Shown: positions 1 through 7,554 of the stretch, piece by piece
Position numbering within the stretch: position 1 is the first letter of the stretch
Layout: every line of letters starts with the position of its first letter
Assembly: GCA_025355565.1 (NCBI GenBank)
Contig: JANXZK010000025.1
Span: 1 to 36,898 of the forward strand
Reading direction: 5' to 3'
Source of the DNA: a bacterium
GTDB taxonomy: Bacteria; Patescibacteriota; Minisyncoccia; Phycocordibacterales; PALSA-1337
DNA length: 36,898 nucleotides
Notes under the pieces: model-generated
Told to the model about the DNA's origin: nothing
The model's input: the letters and a program-made list of their open reading frames with translations, nothing else
Databases searched by the model: none
Made by a program: the position numbers and the translations under genes

Positions 1-40
1 GAGGAGGAGTTGATAAAGGTTACGGCCAGATAAATTGCTG

Positions 41-221
41 GATTCTTTGACGTAACTCCGTCATACCTCTTTGAGTTCCGAGGACTTTTTTGAGAACCAA
101 CATACCTTTGCATTTTCACAAAGGGTGAGTGAATCCTTGAAACGAATCCTTTGTGAAAATGCAGGTATGTTGGGAACAAATCCGCAGGAGCGAAAGGAGG
201 TATGAAGGAGTTACGAGATTT
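41..221. repeat. Long imperfect palindrome R1
   Basis: The left arm (about 41-124) is imperfectly complementary to the right arm (148-221), around a 23-base loop at 125-147. The inner arm is strongest: CATTTTCACAAAGG at 111-124 mirrors CCTTTGTGAAAATG at 148-161, followed outward by a CCAACATACC pairing. Positions 125-162 form a 38-base core that recurs at 7424-7461. The element lies downstream of the amidase stop codon. It could act as a transcription terminator, but it is far longer than a normal terminator and has no clear T-tract. Confidence 0.75.
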
Positions 222-248
222 CAGATATATTTTGAGAGAGACGTCAAC

Positions 249-1520
249 TTACATCACCCCACCAACTCCGAACCTTCCATTCAGAATACTCCTGGTTTTA
301 ACTCCAACAATGCCCTTTTCATCCGTAATACCATACCTCTTTTGAAACATATCGACAGCAGTTATAGTACATGGACCTAACGATCCTGTGCGTGGACAAT
401 CATTCAAACTCTTTTCACCCGGCGGATAGATGCCGTCGATGACGAGAGCAGTCTGCAATGCATAGATGTCCTGTGACGACGAGGCACTGTTTTTCGTGAT
501 GACTTCTCTCCACTGATGAGGGATGAGTAAAGTATCGTACGAGACGGCGCTGTTAACGACGCTCTTTGAATCAAAGAAATCCTGAAGGCCGAGATAGGTC
601 TGGAAAGCCATATCTTTCAAAGCGGCGCTGCGCAGTAGAGGATTCACGAATTGCGGCTCATATATGTAGCCGTATTCTATGAGCATACTGGCGGCGTCCG
701 AAGTGTTATCGGCACCTATCGCGATCAGATCAGGTTCCTCGACGATACCCGTCGACTCACCAGGAAGATCGCTGACAGGATTGTACTTCGCCAACCTCTT
801 GAATATATTCTCGGCAACAGCTTTCGTCGTCGAGCTATTGTAGTAAAGCTTCTCTGGTACATAGATAGTAAAACCAGAATGGTCACCAGCCGCACGTAAA
901 TGACCCGGGTAATCATTGAAATGTATATGGATGATGATATCGATATCATTCTCATTGGACCATTTGGTAAAACCGAAAAGCCTGTACGCGACGTCTGTTG
1001 GTACCTTGTTATGAATGATGGTTGGAACGGCACGCTTCACGGAACCGATCGACACGAGATACGACATCTCCTCATGATATGCCTTGGTCCAAGTGATGAT
1101 GTCTTCCCATTTATTTTTGAAATATGCCGCAAATGTCGGGCCCCAATCTTGCCCGTCCCTAGTGATATACACCTGATAATGGCTATTAACCGAGAGGAAT
1201 TGCTGCAAATCCTTTCCGAGCTCAACATTCAAGTCGCGCTCCTTCAAGGATCCGTATTCTGCTCCACCGTAGCTAGGCTCGTGCCCAGGAACGATGAGAA
1301 TGCGCACTCTCTTGTCAGATCTCGAATATTGCGAATCTGTGTATTTTGACTGGATATTCGCGATCGTCTTTGGTTTATGTGAGAGGATGACTGCGGCGAT
1401 CTGATTTCCTGCCACCCCTATCGCCGACAGAGCTGTCTGCATTTCTCGTGGATATGTGAGCGCAAACCATGGAATACCGAGTAAGAGAACCGCTATAAAT
1501 ATCCCAAAGTAGTGCCGCAT
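249..1520 (-). CDS. N-acetylmuramoyl-L-alanine amidase (Amidase_3 type) with C-terminal peptidoglycan-binding-like domain
   Basis: Predicted zinc amidase that cuts the bond between MurNAc and the stem peptide outside the membrane. Residues 4-22 form a hydrophobic signal anchor. The catalytic domain starts around residue 72 with the metal motif PGHEPSYGG, continues with a Glu in KERDLN, a His-rich strand (IIIHIHFND, about 195) and a late Glu in MLIEYGY, in the order expected for Amidase_3. The last 75 residues resemble a PG_binding_1 fold (YALQTAL, TAVDMFQKRYG, GVKTRSILN), the architecture common in Parcubacteria. The gene diverges from mutM with 72 bases between starts. A TACAAT hexamer ends six bases before the ATG, suggesting a leaderless message. 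The family assignment is good; the exact substrate is inferred. Confidence 0.85.
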   Translation of the reverse strand: MRHYFGIFIAVLLLGIPWFALTYPREMQTALSAIGVAGNQIAAVILSHKPKTIANIQSKYTDSQYSRSDKRVRILIVPGHEPSYGGAEYGSLKERDLNVELGKDLQQFLSVNSHYQVYITRDGQDWGPTFAAYFKNKWEDIITWTKAYHEEMSYLVSIGSVKRAVPTIIHNKVPTDVAYRLFGFTKWSNENDIDIIIHIHFNDYPGHLRAAGDHSGFTIYVPEKLYYNSSTTKAVAENIFKRLAKYNPVSDLPGESTGIVEEPDLIAIGADNTSDAASMLIEYGYIYEPQFVNPLLRSAALKDMAFQTYLGLQDFFDSKSVVNSAVSYDTLLIPHQWREVITKNSASSSQDIYALQTALVIDGIYPPGEKSLNDCPRTGSLGPCTITAVDMFQKRYGITDEKGIVGVKTRSILNGRFGVGGVM

Positions 1521-1526
1521 GATGAC

Positions 1527-1532
1527 ATTGTA
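1527..1532 (-). promoter_or_regulatory. -10 box of the amidase gene, leaderless spacing
   Basis: TACAAT on the minus strand ends six bases before the ATG at 1520, so transcription starting about 7 bases after the box would begin at the start codon. No convincing -35 is seen. Confidence 0.5.
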
Positions 1533-1580
1533 ACGCCAAGCGATGATTTATGAAAGTTATAGTTGTGATTATAGTTGTGA

Positions 1581-1586
1581 TATATT
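1581..1586 (+). promoter_or_regulatory. -10 box of mutM, leaderless spacing
   Basis: TATATT ends six bases before the mutM ATG at 1593. Two copies of ATAGTTGTGAT lie directly upstream (about 1560-1581), a short tandem repeat that may help polymerase or a regulator. No Shine-Dalgarno sequence is present. Confidence 0.5.
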
Positions 1587-1592
1587 GCAGAT

Positions 1593-2546
1593 ATGCCGGA
1601 ACTACCCGAAGTTGAGACAACAGTAAATGGTCTACAGAAGCATATCGTCGGCCTCATCATCCGTGACGCTTGGTCGAATTACGATAGTTCATATTACCGG
1701 GGCTCTCTAACTATCAAGGATCCTGTGTTTTTCGAGTATTTCAAGGAAAATGTCGTCGGAAAGAAGATTGTTTCCATCGAGAGGCGCGCAAAGAACATCC
1801 TCATAAATATTTCAGGTGGCAATACCATCCTCGTACACATGAAGATGACTGGCCACCTGCTGTATGGACGGTATAGATTCAATGATACGAGCAAATCTCG
1901 AATATCAGGAGTTGGCCGAGTTTCAACGTCCGTCACTGATCCATGGGAGCCCTTGTCCCCCGAGAGTCTCAAAGATCCTTATAATCGTCGTGTGCGTTTC
2001 GTTCTAACATTGAATAGTGGGCGCCAACTCGCCTTGTCCGACACCAGACGTTTTGCCAAGGTCACTCTCGTCGATACAAAAACTATCCATGAATCTGAGC
2101 ATTTGACCGGTATCGGTCCTGAACCACTGGACGAGTCCTTTGATCTCGATGCGTTCAATGAGCGCATGGATCTGCGCCCGAATATTAAAATAAAGTTGGT
2201 ACTATTAGACCAAAATACCATCGCTGGTATAGGTAATATTTATGCGGATGAGTCACTATGGCGCACAGGTATTCATCCACTGAGAATCGTAAAATCTTTG
2301 ACGAAATCGGAACGACGGGAGATTTTCAACGCAATAAAACTGACCTTGTCACGTGGTATTGATTTTGGAGGTGACTCGATGTCTGACTATCGAAACATTC
2401 TCGGTGAAAAAGGTAGATTCCAAGAACAGCACATGGCTTATCAGAGAACTGGAGAAAAATGTAGGAAGACTGGGTGTAAGGGAAGAATAATCAGAATAGT
2501 GGTCGGTGGCAGGGGGACGCATCTATGCAATATGCATCAGAAATAA
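1593..2546 (+). CDS. mutM: Formamidopyrimidine-DNA glycosylase
   Basis: Removes oxidised purines such as 8-oxoguanine and nicks the abasic site in base-excision repair. The protein opens with MPELPEVETT; the Pro and Glu after Met are the catalytic pair. RRAKNILI supplies the conserved lysine region, DTRRFAK the phosphate-binding region, and GIGNIYADE the helix-two-turn-helix. The C-terminus is the zinc finger: CRKTGC, then GGRGTH, then CNMH. The last ligand is therefore His instead of the usual Cys, and the first pair is spaced C-x4-C instead of C-x2-C. At 317 residues it is about 45 longer than E. coli MutM, mostly from an insertion near residues 88-125 (WEPLSPESLKDPYNRR). The ATG at 1593 is fixed by the invariant N-terminus. 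Confidence 0.95.
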   Translation: MPELPEVETTVNGLQKHIVGLIIRDAWSNYDSSYYRGSLTIKDPVFFEYFKENVVGKKIVSIERRAKNILINISGGNTILVHMKMTGHLLYGRYRFNDTSKSRISGVGRVSTSVTDPWEPLSPESLKDPYNRRVRFVLTLNSGRQLALSDTRRFAKVTLVDTKTIHESEHLTGIGPEPLDESFDLDAFNERMDLRPNIKIKLVLLDQNTIAGIGNIYADESLWRTGIHPLRIVKSLTKSERREIFNAIKLTLSRGIDFGGDSMSDYRNILGEKGRFQEQHMAYQRTGEKCRKTGCKGRIIRIVVGGRGTHLCNMHQK

Positions 2547-2579
2547 AGAAACTGAATGTACACTTTCCGAATAACAAAA

Positions 2580-3050
2580 TCAACACCCGCAAAACAACAC
2601 CACTCCAGTCGCGACCGAAACATTCAATGATTCCTTCTTCCCTTTCATAGGGATCTCTACGGCCAGATCAGCCACTTTTAGCAAACCTCCAGAAACTCCA
2701 TCGACTTCGTTGCCTAAAATATACAAAGTTTTTAATTTACGTCTAAACTCAGAAATGTTGATCGAGTCTTCCTCTTGTTCGACGGCAACTATTTGAAATC
2801 CCTCTTTTTTCAATTTCTTAATTACCCCGATCGCTTCTTCGTCTCCTATATGTTCCCAAGCAATCATATCTTCGGCTCCTAGAGAAACCTTAGCAAAATC
2901 CTTCCTTCTCCGTCCGAAACGGTCAACAGGAACCGGTGTCGTACCGACGCAATATATCTTCTTTACTCCAGCACATTCCGCAGTACGGAATATGGACCCG
3001 ACGTTGTGAACGCTCCGAATATTGTCTAGTAGTATGCGTGTTTCTATCAT
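2580..3050 (-). CDS. SpoU/TrmH-family RNA 2'-O-methyltransferase
   Basis: SPOUT-fold methylase that transfers a methyl group from S-adenosylmethionine to a ribose 2'-OH in tRNA or rRNA. All three family motifs are visible: NIRSVHNVGSIFRTAE near residue 10 (Asn and Arg of motif 1), LYILGNEVDGVSGG near 110 (motif 2), and IPMKGKKESLNVSVATG near 133 (motif 3, which forms part of the trefoil knot). With 156 residues it is a single catalytic domain without the N-terminal substrate-binding domain of RlmB or TrmH, so the target base cannot be named. It diverges from the coiled-coil gene with only 38 bases between start codons. Confidence 0.88.
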   Translation of the reverse strand: MIETRILLDNIRSVHNVGSIFRTAECAGVKKIYCVGTTPVPVDRFGRRRKDFAKVSLGAEDMIAWEHIGDEEAIGVIKKLKKEGFQIVAVEQEEDSINISEFRRKLKTLYILGNEVDGVSGGLLKVADLAVEIPMKGKKESLNVSVATGVVLFCGC

Positions 3051-3071
3051 GATACAATGAGTACATTATCA

Positions 3072-3077
3072 TATAAT
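3072..3077 (+). promoter_or_regulatory. Probable -10 box of the coiled-coil gene
   Basis: TATAAT lies 11 bases before the ATG at 3089, predicting a 5' leader of only about five bases. It sits in the 38-base gap between two divergent genes. Confidence 0.45.
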
Positions 3078-3088
3078 CAACCAATACC

Positions 3089-3403
3089 ATGGATACACAT
3101 TCACTAGCATCCGCCGACGCGTTGGGAAAAGTGAGAGTTGAAACTGAGAAAGAAAATATGAGTATCGAAACGAAAACTAAGGATTTAGACAAATTAAAAA
3201 AGGAAATGGAACAAAAACAGAGAGAGTTGGTCAAAGTTCAGCAACAAGTGCAAACGATCGAGAGAGATATCGTAACCATGGAACAAAACTCCAAAACGAT
3301 CGAAAATAGTCTAAATATGCTGAAACAACAAAGAACTCAGAACCAGCAAAAACTCACGCAGATGGCTGCTGAGCTTACAAGATTAAGCAAAGAGAAGAAA
3401 TAA
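3089..3403 (+). CDS. Small coiled-coil protein of unknown function
   Basis: No family is recognised. From about residue 18 to the end of its 104 residues the protein is a heptad-patterned, highly charged helix rich in Lys, Glu and Gln (KDLDKLKKEMEQKQ, VQQQVQTIERDI, KQQRTQNQQKL), predicted to form one long coiled coil. There is no signal peptide or membrane segment, so it is probably cytoplasmic. It is flanked by an RNA methylase on one side and tRNA-Lys on the opposite strand on the other, which gives no functional clue. A TATAAT box just upstream and Parcubacteria-like composition support a real gene. Confidence 0.65.
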   Translation: MDTHSLASADALGKVRVETEKENMSIETKTKDLDKLKKEMEQKQRELVKVQQQVQTIERDIVTMEQNSKTIENSLNMLKQQRTQNQQKLTQMAAELTRLSKEKK

Positions 3404-3415
3404 TGAGCTGTGGTG

Positions 3416-3488
3416 TGCGCCCAGTTGGAGTCGAACCAACGACCCACTCCTTAAAAGGGAGTTGCTCTACCAGCTGAGCTATGGGCGC
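3416..3488 (-). tRNA. tRNA-Lys (anticodon UUU)
   Basis: Read on the minus strand, GCGCCCA at the 5' end pairs with TGGGCGC at the 3' end. The D arm is GCTC...GAGC, the anticodon stem is ACTCC/GGAGT with loop CTTTTAA (anticodon TTT), and the T arm is GTTGG-TTCGACT-CCAAC. The discriminator base is A. The following bases read CACCA, so CCA is not encoded directly after the discriminator and must be added enzymatically, although a CCA lies two bases further on. The gene converges with the coiled-coil gene. Confidence 0.95.
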
Positions 3489-3532
3489 GAGTGAGGAAAC
3501 GAAAGAGCTTGCTTAGAAACATTAACATGAAA

Positions 3533-4222
3533 CTACAGCTCTAGCAAAAGTTTCTCTGTACCGAGTTCCAGATCGACGAGTCCTCTATGACCATCATGAT
3601 ATAGAGTTACGAGTTTGGTCAATAGTGAATGTAGCTCGACTTTCGTATATTTAGTAGACCCCCTGTCACCACCAGAGACGATCATGGTTTTAATTTTCCA
3701 AAAAAGCGTTCCCAAAATATTTTCCAAACCAATACCTCGATCAACCGCTTGTCTGTAGATAGTCCAAGAGTTGGCTCTACTGCGGCTACTGACCGCATCA
3801 GCGAGCGCGAACACATCAAATCCTCCTTTCGCCCTCACAGAGCCACCAAAAACCTCCGTACCTGCGGACAAATCAGTAACAACGCTTTTGTCGGCATACT
3901 TTTCAAAAGCTTTCTTGATCTCAACATTCGATTTCCCTTCGAGAATGATAAATATGTTCGGAGATTCTTTCATAGCTGGAATGAATTCGACAACAACCTC
4001 TTTAGCCTCCGCATTTTCCGTGATGCGATCCAAAAAAACGATGTACTTATTCGAGAACAACCCTTGCCCGCCGAGATTTTCCTCGATTGCCGCCACATTC
4101 CAATTATCTGAATTTACGGACACATACGCGGCGTCCGGTTTTTTCAATCTCAGAGAATCGATAAGGTGATGGGCCTTCTCGTGGGATTTCGCCATGTCAT
4201 TTCCATGATATACGTAAAGCAT
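3533..4222 (-). CDS. DNA polymerase III delta subunit-like protein (HolA-like)
   Basis: Probable clamp-loader delta subunit, the part that opens the beta clamp. The N-terminus MLYVYHGNDMAKSHEKAHHLID corresponds to the HolA start in which a short loop (usually GxD/E) replaces a working P-loop. It is followed by the strand-rich segment GGQGLFSNKYIVFLDRI and NIFIILEGKSNVEIKKAFEKY, typical of delta domain I. The C-terminal helices (NILGTLFWKIKTMIV, SLLTKLVTLYHDGHRGLVDLELGTEKLLLEL) match the oligomerisation collar. It is short at 229 residues (E. coli HolA 343), as often seen in reduced CPR genomes. It lies 23 bases downstream of polA on the same strand, consistent with co-transcription, although an AT-rich TATAAAGTATAAGT also precedes its ATG. 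Confidence 0.75.
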   Translation of the reverse strand: MLYVYHGNDMAKSHEKAHHLIDSLRLKKPDAAYVSVNSDNWNVAAIEENLGGQGLFSNKYIVFLDRITENAEAKEVVVEFIPAMKESPNIFIILEGKSNVEIKKAFEKYADKSVVTDLSAGTEVFGGSVRAKGGFDVFALADAVSSRSRANSWTIYRQAVDRGIGLENILGTLFWKIKTMIVSGGDRGSTKYTKVELHSLLTKLVTLYHDGHRGLVDLELGTEKLLLEL

Positions 4223-4245
4223 ACTTATACTTTATACCTAATACT

Positions 4246-6756
4246 CTATTTCAACTCTCCCCAATTCTTCCCTACAGCGGACGATGCCGTAAGCACAACC
4301 CCCTTTATATCTTTTGGATCGATAACCGACTCCATGATCTTCTCGATCTCTTTAGCGACCTTTTCAACAACACTTTCTCTGATCTCGTAGACCAGTTCGT
4401 CGTGCACTTGGAGCAGCAGGTAGACATCTTTACCGAGATCATTCTCCTCAACATATTCATCGACCTTGATCATTGCCAGCTTTATCACATCAGCCTCTGT
4501 GCCCTGGATAGGCGCATTGATCGCCATACGCTCGGCGGTGGCACGGATGAATGGCAGTTTAGAATTGATACCTTGGAAATATCTGCGTCTGCCAAAAAAT
4601 GTTTCCGTGTAACCTCTAGCCGCCGTCTGCAGCTTTATATCAGCTAAATACTTCGCCAGTCCAGAAAATGTCTCGAAATATTCATTCAGATATCTTTGCG
4701 CCTCCTCTCTAGTTGAACCGAGATTCTGTTTCAACGCGTTCACCCCCATACCATACATGATGCCAAAATTTATAACCTTGGCCTTGCGACGCATATCAGA
4801 CGTCACACCACTAGCGGGGACTTTGAAAACGTACGAGGCGACAGATGTATGCACATCTTGCCCGTTCTTGAATATCTCGATCAATTTCTCATCATTTGAG
4901 AGAAACGCGGCAATGCGCAATTCCATTTGAGAGTAATCGAAAGCGCCGAGTACAAACCCTTTATCGGCAATAAATGCGTCGCGTATGGCTTTGCCATGTG
5001 CTGTCTTCACTGGAATATTTTGCAGATTTGGATTCTGTGATGCCATGCGCCCAGTCGTCGTACCAGCAGAGATGAAGTCCGCATGCAACCTTCCCCCATC
5101 GTCCAATAGCGGCGGGATAGCGTCGATATATGTGGAGAGGAGTTTTTGCAACTCTCGATACTCAAATATATTTGGGACGATCGGATGCAGATCTCGGATC
5201 TTTTCCAGTTCCGATTCGCGTGTAGATCTAGCTCCGCCAGCAGTTTTCTTCATATTCTTGGCCTCTAAACCAAGCCTATCGAACAAAACTTCTCCCAACT
5301 GTTTCGGTGAATTTATATTGAATTCCATTCCCGCATCTCTCCATATCTTTTCCTCGAGACCAGACAAAGTTGTATGATATTCCTTTGATAGATTCTGTAA
5401 GATAGCTCGGTCGATCTTCACTCCCCTTTCTTTCATCTTATGGGTTATGGGAATGAGTGGGATCTCAATCTCTTCATACAATTTTCGCAATCCTTTTTTG
5501 TCTAATTCTTCATAGATATACTGCTTCGCCTCGTCGAAAGTATCTCTGCCAGAATAGTTCATGATGTCATCTATTTTGGGATTGGTTAGGTCAGAATTCA
5601 CTAACCACAGAGCAACCGCAACTCGTTCCAATTCTTCAGTTGAAACTGCGGCAAAGAGCGCTGATTGATTTGCGATACCCATATCCTCCGCTTGGCCAGT
5701 TCCATCCCCGCCAGAATCTTCACCTCCCTTCCTGCCCACAGATCCTGTGGCATTTTTCGTGATAACAGGTGACGTAGCTCTGCCAGAGACCGCCCTATCC
5801 AGTCTCTGTGTGAGCGACCTGAACTCCAATATATTCCAGAACGCATTAACTCTCTTCACGTCCAACCCTTCCTTGAATGTCTTCAGAGGTAAAGTGAACT
5901 CTATCGGCGCATCCCGGCGAATAGTAGCCAGCATCTTGCTGAATTCAGCCTCTTCTTTGTTGTCTTTCAACAATTGAATGATCCTAGGTGTGATGCCGAC
6001 TTTTTTGAATTTTTCTTCATGTCCAGCATCCAGCTCTTTATACATATTCTCGATCGTGCCAAATGTCGTTATGAGGATTGTGGCCGTTTTTTCCCCAATA
6101 CCCTTCACACCGACGATGTTGTCAGATGGGTCACCACGAAGCCCCTTGTAGTCTGGTATGAGGAGTGGTCCGAAACCGAACCTATCCATGACCGCTTTCT
6201 CGTCATATATGATCGTATCCTTGATCCCTTTCTTCAGGGTATAGACCTTCACATCTTCACCATGAACCAATTGCAATGTATCCATATCGCCAGAGGCGAC
6301 GATCACTTCGATTTCTGAGGCCATCGCTCCCATCCTTGTTCCCCCATTTCCCATCTTCAATTTTCCATCTTCAATCTGTCCGACGATCGTTCCCAATATA
6401 TCGTCCGCCTCGAAGCCTTCCTTTTCATATATAGGGATATTCATAGCACGATACACGTCATACGATCTCTTGATTTGTGTAATGAGCGCATCATCAGTCT
6501 TGGCTCGTCCAGCTTTGTAATCTTTATATGCTTCATGCCTGTACGTTGGTGCGGCCATATCGTAACAAGCGACGACATAATCAGGTTTCAAATCTTCGAT
6601 GATCTTGATGAGCATCGTCGAAAGGCCGAACAACGCTCCCGTCGGCTCGCCGCTCTTCGTTGAGAAATCAGGCAACGCATGATATGCGCGATGGAGTATG
6701 GCGTGAGAATCAAGCAATATCAAGCGCTTCTTGGGTTGTTTTTCTGGTTTTGGCAT
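4246..6756 (-). CDS. polA: DNA polymerase I lacking 3'-5' proofreading
   Basis: Fills gaps and removes RNA primers. Residues about 10-310 are the 5'-3' nuclease domain (LILLDSHAILHRAYHA, the aspartates of GFEADDI and ASGDMDT, and the helix-hairpin-helix VGVKGIGEKTAT). The polymerase domain shows motif A (DYSQMELR), the O helix (RRKAKVINFGIMYG, with the Phe typical of discrimination against dideoxynucleotides) and motif C (VHDELVYE). The middle, about 330-430, is short and lacks the DxE motif of the 3'-5' exonuclease, so proofreading is predicted absent, as in Taq polymerase. The length of 836 residues fits this. A TACAAT box six bases before the ATG suggests a leaderless transcript; holA follows downstream. 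Confidence 0.96.
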   Translation of the reverse strand: MPKPEKQPKKRLILLDSHAILHRAYHALPDFSTKSGEPTGALFGLSTMLIKIIEDLKPDYVVACYDMAAPTYRHEAYKDYKAGRAKTDDALITQIKRSYDVYRAMNIPIYEKEGFEADDILGTIVGQIEDGKLKMGNGGTRMGAMASEIEVIVASGDMDTLQLVHGEDVKVYTLKKGIKDTIIYDEKAVMDRFGFGPLLIPDYKGLRGDPSDNIVGVKGIGEKTATILITTFGTIENMYKELDAGHEEKFKKVGITPRIIQLLKDNKEEAEFSKMLATIRRDAPIEFTLPLKTFKEGLDVKRVNAFWNILEFRSLTQRLDRAVSGRATSPVITKNATGSVGRKGGEDSGGDGTGQAEDMGIANQSALFAAVSTEELERVAVALWLVNSDLTNPKIDDIMNYSGRDTFDEAKQYIYEELDKKGLRKLYEEIEIPLIPITHKMKERGVKIDRAILQNLSKEYHTTLSGLEEKIWRDAGMEFNINSPKQLGEVLFDRLGLEAKNMKKTAGGARSTRESELEKIRDLHPIVPNIFEYRELQKLLSTYIDAIPPLLDDGGRLHADFISAGTTTGRMASQNPNLQNIPVKTAHGKAIRDAFIADKGFVLGAFDYSQMELRIAAFLSNDEKLIEIFKNGQDVHTSVASYVFKVPASGVTSDMRRKAKVINFGIMYGMGVNALKQNLGSTREEAQRYLNEYFETFSGLAKYLADIKLQTAARGYTETFFGRRRYFQGINSKLPFIRATAERMAINAPIQGTEADVIKLAMIKVDEYVEENDLGKDVYLLLQVHDELVYEIRESVVEKVAKEIEKIMESVIDPKDIKGVVLTASSAVGKNWGELK

Positions 6757-6762
6757 AGAGTT

Positions 6763-6768
6763 ATTGTA
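6763..6768 (-). promoter_or_regulatory. -10 box of polA, leaderless spacing
   Basis: TACAAT on the minus strand ends six bases before the polA ATG at 6756. No ribosome binding site lies in between. Confidence 0.5.
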
Positions 6769-6832
6769 CCATTCTCAATATTTAAAGTCGTTCAAAATAG
6801 AAATAGTCGCCATAGAATCGATTGATGCAAAT

Positions 6833-7303
6833 TTAGAAAGAGATCTGGTACTCATTATCCACCACCTCGAATCTGATCTCGTGATGATCTGGAACGATCT
6901 TATCCAATGAAACATTTTCTGACCACTCAACCATGATGAGGTTGTGCCGATCAGCGACTAACAGTTCGAAATCGAGAGCATCCGTTTCTTCAGGGTTTTC
7001 CAATCTGTAAGCGTCGATATGAACCAATCGCTTCCAAGGAATATCCTGAGTATCGATATCGTAGACTTTCATTATCACAAATGTTGGACTTGTGATCTCT
7101 CCTTCCACGCCGAGCAGTTTCGCCACCATCTTCACAAAAGCCGTCTTCCCTGCACCTAGATGGCCAGACAGGCCAACAACCGTGGCCTCTATCGATCCTG
7201 CTCGGTTCTGATCACCAGCCACTTCATTCGCAACAACACCTCGCAACCATCGTGATGCGATTTCCTGTGTTTCCTCGAGTGAATGGGAGATATTGGTCTT
7301 CAT
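6833..7303 (-). CDS. tsaE: tRNA threonylcarbamoyladenosine biosynthesis ATPase TsaE
   Basis: P-loop ATPase that works with TsaB and TsaD to make the t6A modification at position 37 of tRNAs reading ANN codons. The Walker A motif GHLGAGKT is at residues 47-54, followed by the family switch segment ITSPTFVIMKVY, the HIDAYRL motif and the C-terminal VEWSENV signature. At 156 residues it is of normal size. No tsaB or tsaD is in the window. The upstream minus-strand sequence has TTACAG, 17 bases, TATAGT, then six bases to the ATG, a reasonable leaderless promoter at the edge of palindrome R2. Confidence 0.93.
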   Translation of the reverse strand: MKTNISHSLEETQEIASRWLRGVVANEVAGDQNRAGSIEATVVGLSGHLGAGKTAFVKMVAKLLGVEGEITSPTFVIMKVYDIDTQDIPWKRLVHIDAYRLENPEETDALDFELLVADRHNLIMVEWSENVSLDKIVPDHHEIRFEVVDNEYQISF

Positions 7304-7309
7304 ACATTT

Positions 7310-7338
7310 ACTATACCAATTAATCGGGATATCTGTAA
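7310..7338 (-). promoter_or_regulatory. Promoter of tsaE, leaderless spacing
   Basis: On the minus strand a TTACAG -35-like element (7333-7338) is separated by 17 bases from TATAGT (7310-7315), which ends six bases before the ATG at 7303. Confidence 0.5.
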
Positions 7339-7344
7339 CTATCA

Positions 7345-7520
7345 GAATTGTAACCCATCAAACCTGATCCTCGAACGACCGAGCACTCTTTGCGAAGCGA
7401 TATCTCGTGGCATTTTCCAAAGGATGAGTGAATCCTTGGAGCGAATACTTTGAGAAAATGCCGAGAGATTGCTAGCAAATTGCGAGGAAGTGAGAGGGCA
7501 GGTTTGATGGGTTACAATTC
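7345..7520. repeat. Long imperfect palindrome R2
   Basis: The outer 22 bases of each arm (7345-7366 and 7499-7520) are perfectly complementary. The inner arms pair imperfectly and close again at GGCATTTT near 7409-7416 against AAAATGCC at 7455-7462. The central core 7424-7461 matches R1 core 125-162 at roughly 33 of 38 positions. Bases 7438-7503 recur, in reverse complement, at 36751-36817. The element fills most of the 251-base gap between the divergent genes tsaE and pilB, so it lies between their two promoters. Confidence 0.85.
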
Positions 7521-7541
7521 GTATATTCGCATCGATATTGA

Positions 7542-7547
7542 TATACT
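7542..7547 (+). promoter_or_regulatory. -10 box of the pilB-like gene, leaderless spacing
   Basis: TATACT ends seven bases before the ATG at 7555. It supports that ATG over the longer reading frame that opens at 7450 inside palindrome R2. Confidence 0.5.
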
Positions 7548-7554
7548 ATTACAT

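Noticed and set aside
900-1349. Plus-strand open frame of 149 codons inside the amidase gene
   Set aside because: It is fully antisense to a gene with clear catalytic motifs and encodes no recognisable protein.
7450-7554. N-terminal extension of the pilB-like gene by 35 codons
   Set aside because: The stretch is the right arm of palindrome R2, does not look like pilB sequence, and would place the -10 box inside the gene. The ATG at 7555 starts at a normal family position.
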